A stretch of 7,248 nt of DNA from an uncultured Collinsella sp. (GTDB lineage: Bacteria > Actinomycetota > Coriobacteriia > Coriobacteriales > Coriobacteriaceae), in assembly GCA_900544425.1 (NCBI GenBank), contig UQUX01000090.1, positions 1 through 7,248 on the forward strand, given 5' to 3'. Positions 6,567 to 7,248 of the stretch are shown here, one piece after another. The notes below the pieces were generated by a model. It had not been told where the DNA came from. It made no database searches and was given only the letters and a program-made list of their open reading frames with translations. A program made the translations under genes and the position numbers. Each line of letters begins with the position of its first letter. The stretch's first letter is position 1.

Positions 6567-7248
6567 CTACACGCCGACGACCACGAAGACAAACGCCAGA
6601 ACGGCGATGCCCACGACGGCCCAGGTCTGATTGCCGAGCACCTTAAAACGCGAGCGCGAGCAAGAGTTCTCGATCACGCCGCACACGACAAAGTCGATCA
6701 GGCACTTCACCAGGAAGATGACCGCGCCCAGAACGGCGGCGGCGCCCACGGTCGCGGGCTCGCCCCAGGGGACAAAGATCGCGCAGAACCAAGCGAGGAC
6801 CAGGACCTGCTTCATGGACATGGCGAGCTTGGCCATGGCGAGCGACGGGCCGGAAAGCTCGGCGAGCGGACCTTCCTGAAGCTCCTGCTCGGCCTCGGCC
6901 TGGTCAAACGGCAGCTTGCCGAGTTCCATGTAGCAGGCGATCGCAAAGGCGATGCCGGCGAGGATCACGGCGACCGGCGCGTCGACGGCGCCCGTCATGA
7001 TGTGCTGACCCATAGTGGCGATGTCGGTGGAGCCGCACACCAGGGCGGCGGCGAACAGCGCCAGCAGCATGGACGGCTCGATGAGCACGCTCATGAGCAG
7101 CTCGCGGACGCCGCCGATACCGGCGTAGGCGTTGGACGAATCCACGCCGCAGAGGGCGAAGAAGAAGCGGGCGAGCGCCAGGCTGTACATGATGGTGATG
7201 GCGTCACCAAAGACCGGGATGGGGCTTTGCGCCGTAAAGAGCGGCAGG
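6567..7248 (-). CDS. hyfC: Hydrogenase-4 membrane subunit HyfC/HycD (NuoH-like), 5' end outside window
   Basis: This is the membrane subunit that joins the catalytic arm to the ion-translocating subunits, equivalent to NuoH of complex I. The reverse-strand frame is open to the right edge, giving 226 residues in the window. The Met at 7190 is internal, because the family sequence continues upstream of it (LPLFTAQSPIPVFGDAITI), so about 85 N-terminal residues should lie beyond the window if the length resembles E. coli HyfC/HycD (about 310). The diagnostic NuoH-type loop is clear: ELGKLPFDQAEAEQELQEG, followed by LAELSGPSLAMAK, matching the conserved PFD-x-x-EAE-x-E pattern. The stretch LALARFFFALCGVDSSNAYAGIGG is typical of HycD/HyfC. 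About six membrane helices are visible. The C-terminal region includes a short basic loop (ENSCSRSRFKVLG) and a final hydrophobic helix. The stop is TAG at 6569-6567. Confidence 0.93.
   Translation of the reverse strand, partial: LPLFTAQSPIPVFGDAITIMYSLALARFFFALCGVDSSNAYAGIGGVRELLMSVLIEPSMLLALFAAALVCGSTDIATMGQHIMTGAVDAPVAVILAGIAFAIACYMELGKLPFDQAEAEQELQEGPLAELSGPSLAMAKLAMSMKQVLVLAWFCAIFVPWGEPATVGAAAVLGAVIFLVKCLIDFVVCGVIENSCSRSRFKVLGNQTWAVVGIAVLAFVFVVVGV

Noticed and set aside
1..7248. Respiratory complex I (nuo) operon
   Set aside because: The large subunit has both [NiFe] CxxC motifs (RICGICG and DPCYSC), which NuoD lacks. NuoC and NuoD are fused as in HycE/HyfG, and gene order follows hyf rather than nuo.
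1..7248. Ech, Coo or Mbh-type energy-converting hydrogenase
   Set aside because: Ech and Coo clusters normally have only one antiporter-like subunit and no HyfE. Here there are two such subunits plus HyfE, and the HyfG/H/I sequences resemble the E. coli formate hydrogenlyase proteins closely.

Overview
This window holds a compact minus-strand run of seven genes with no intergenic space longer than 15 nt. It encodes most of a membrane-bound [NiFe] hydrogenase of the hydrogenase-4 / formate-hydrogenlyase type (Hyf, group 4). Reading 5' to 3' on the minus strand, from the right end to the left, the order is hyfC (5' end cut off by the window), hyfD, hyfE, hyfF, hyfG, hyfH and hyfI (3' end cut off). 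This matches, gene for gene, the middle of the Escherichia coli hyfABCDEFGHIJ operon as I know it. hyfA/hyfB would be expected just beyond position 7248, and the remainder of hyfI, then possibly accessory, maturation or formate dehydrogenase genes, before position 1.

Layout: positions 7248-6567 encode a NuoH-like membrane subunit (HyfC). Positions 6551-5094 (HyfD) and 4423-2864 (HyfF) encode two antiporter-like NuoL/M/N-type subunits, with the small NuoK-like HyfE (5080-4427) between them. Positions 2860-1088 encode the large catalytic subunit HyfG: a NuoC-like N-terminal domain fused to a NuoD-like [NiFe] domain that carries both CxxC nickel-ligand motifs. Positions 1086-370 encode the 2x[4Fe-4S] protein HyfH, and 367-1 the first 122 residues of the small subunit HyfI (NuoB-like, [4Fe-4S]).

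Together these form an enzyme resembling respiratory complex I without its NADH module. Electrons would pass through HyfH and HyfI to the Ni-Fe site of HyfG, where protons are reduced to H2 (or the reverse). HyfC couples this arm to the membrane, and HyfD/E/F (plus presumably HyfB) are candidate ion-translocating modules. The electron donor is not in the window; formate through a formate dehydrogenase is the usual partner but is inferred here.

Organism: the DNA is GC-rich (about 60% by eye), and the four genes hyfD-hyfG avoid TTA, CTA and TCA codons almost completely (one TCA in about 1,800 codons). Together with the tight gene packing and strong Shine-Dalgarno sites, this suggests a GC-rich anaerobe. 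A gut actinobacterium of the Coriobacteriia (Collinsella-like) is my best guess, at low confidence, because no taxonomic marker is present.

The most notable points are the extended tails of HyfG and HyfH relative to the E. coli proteins, the use of C-terminal codons of each upstream gene as the ribosome-binding site of the next, and very long antisense open frames that are explained by codon bias. I did not find a clearly new system; this is a well-formed member of a known family with a few local oddities.
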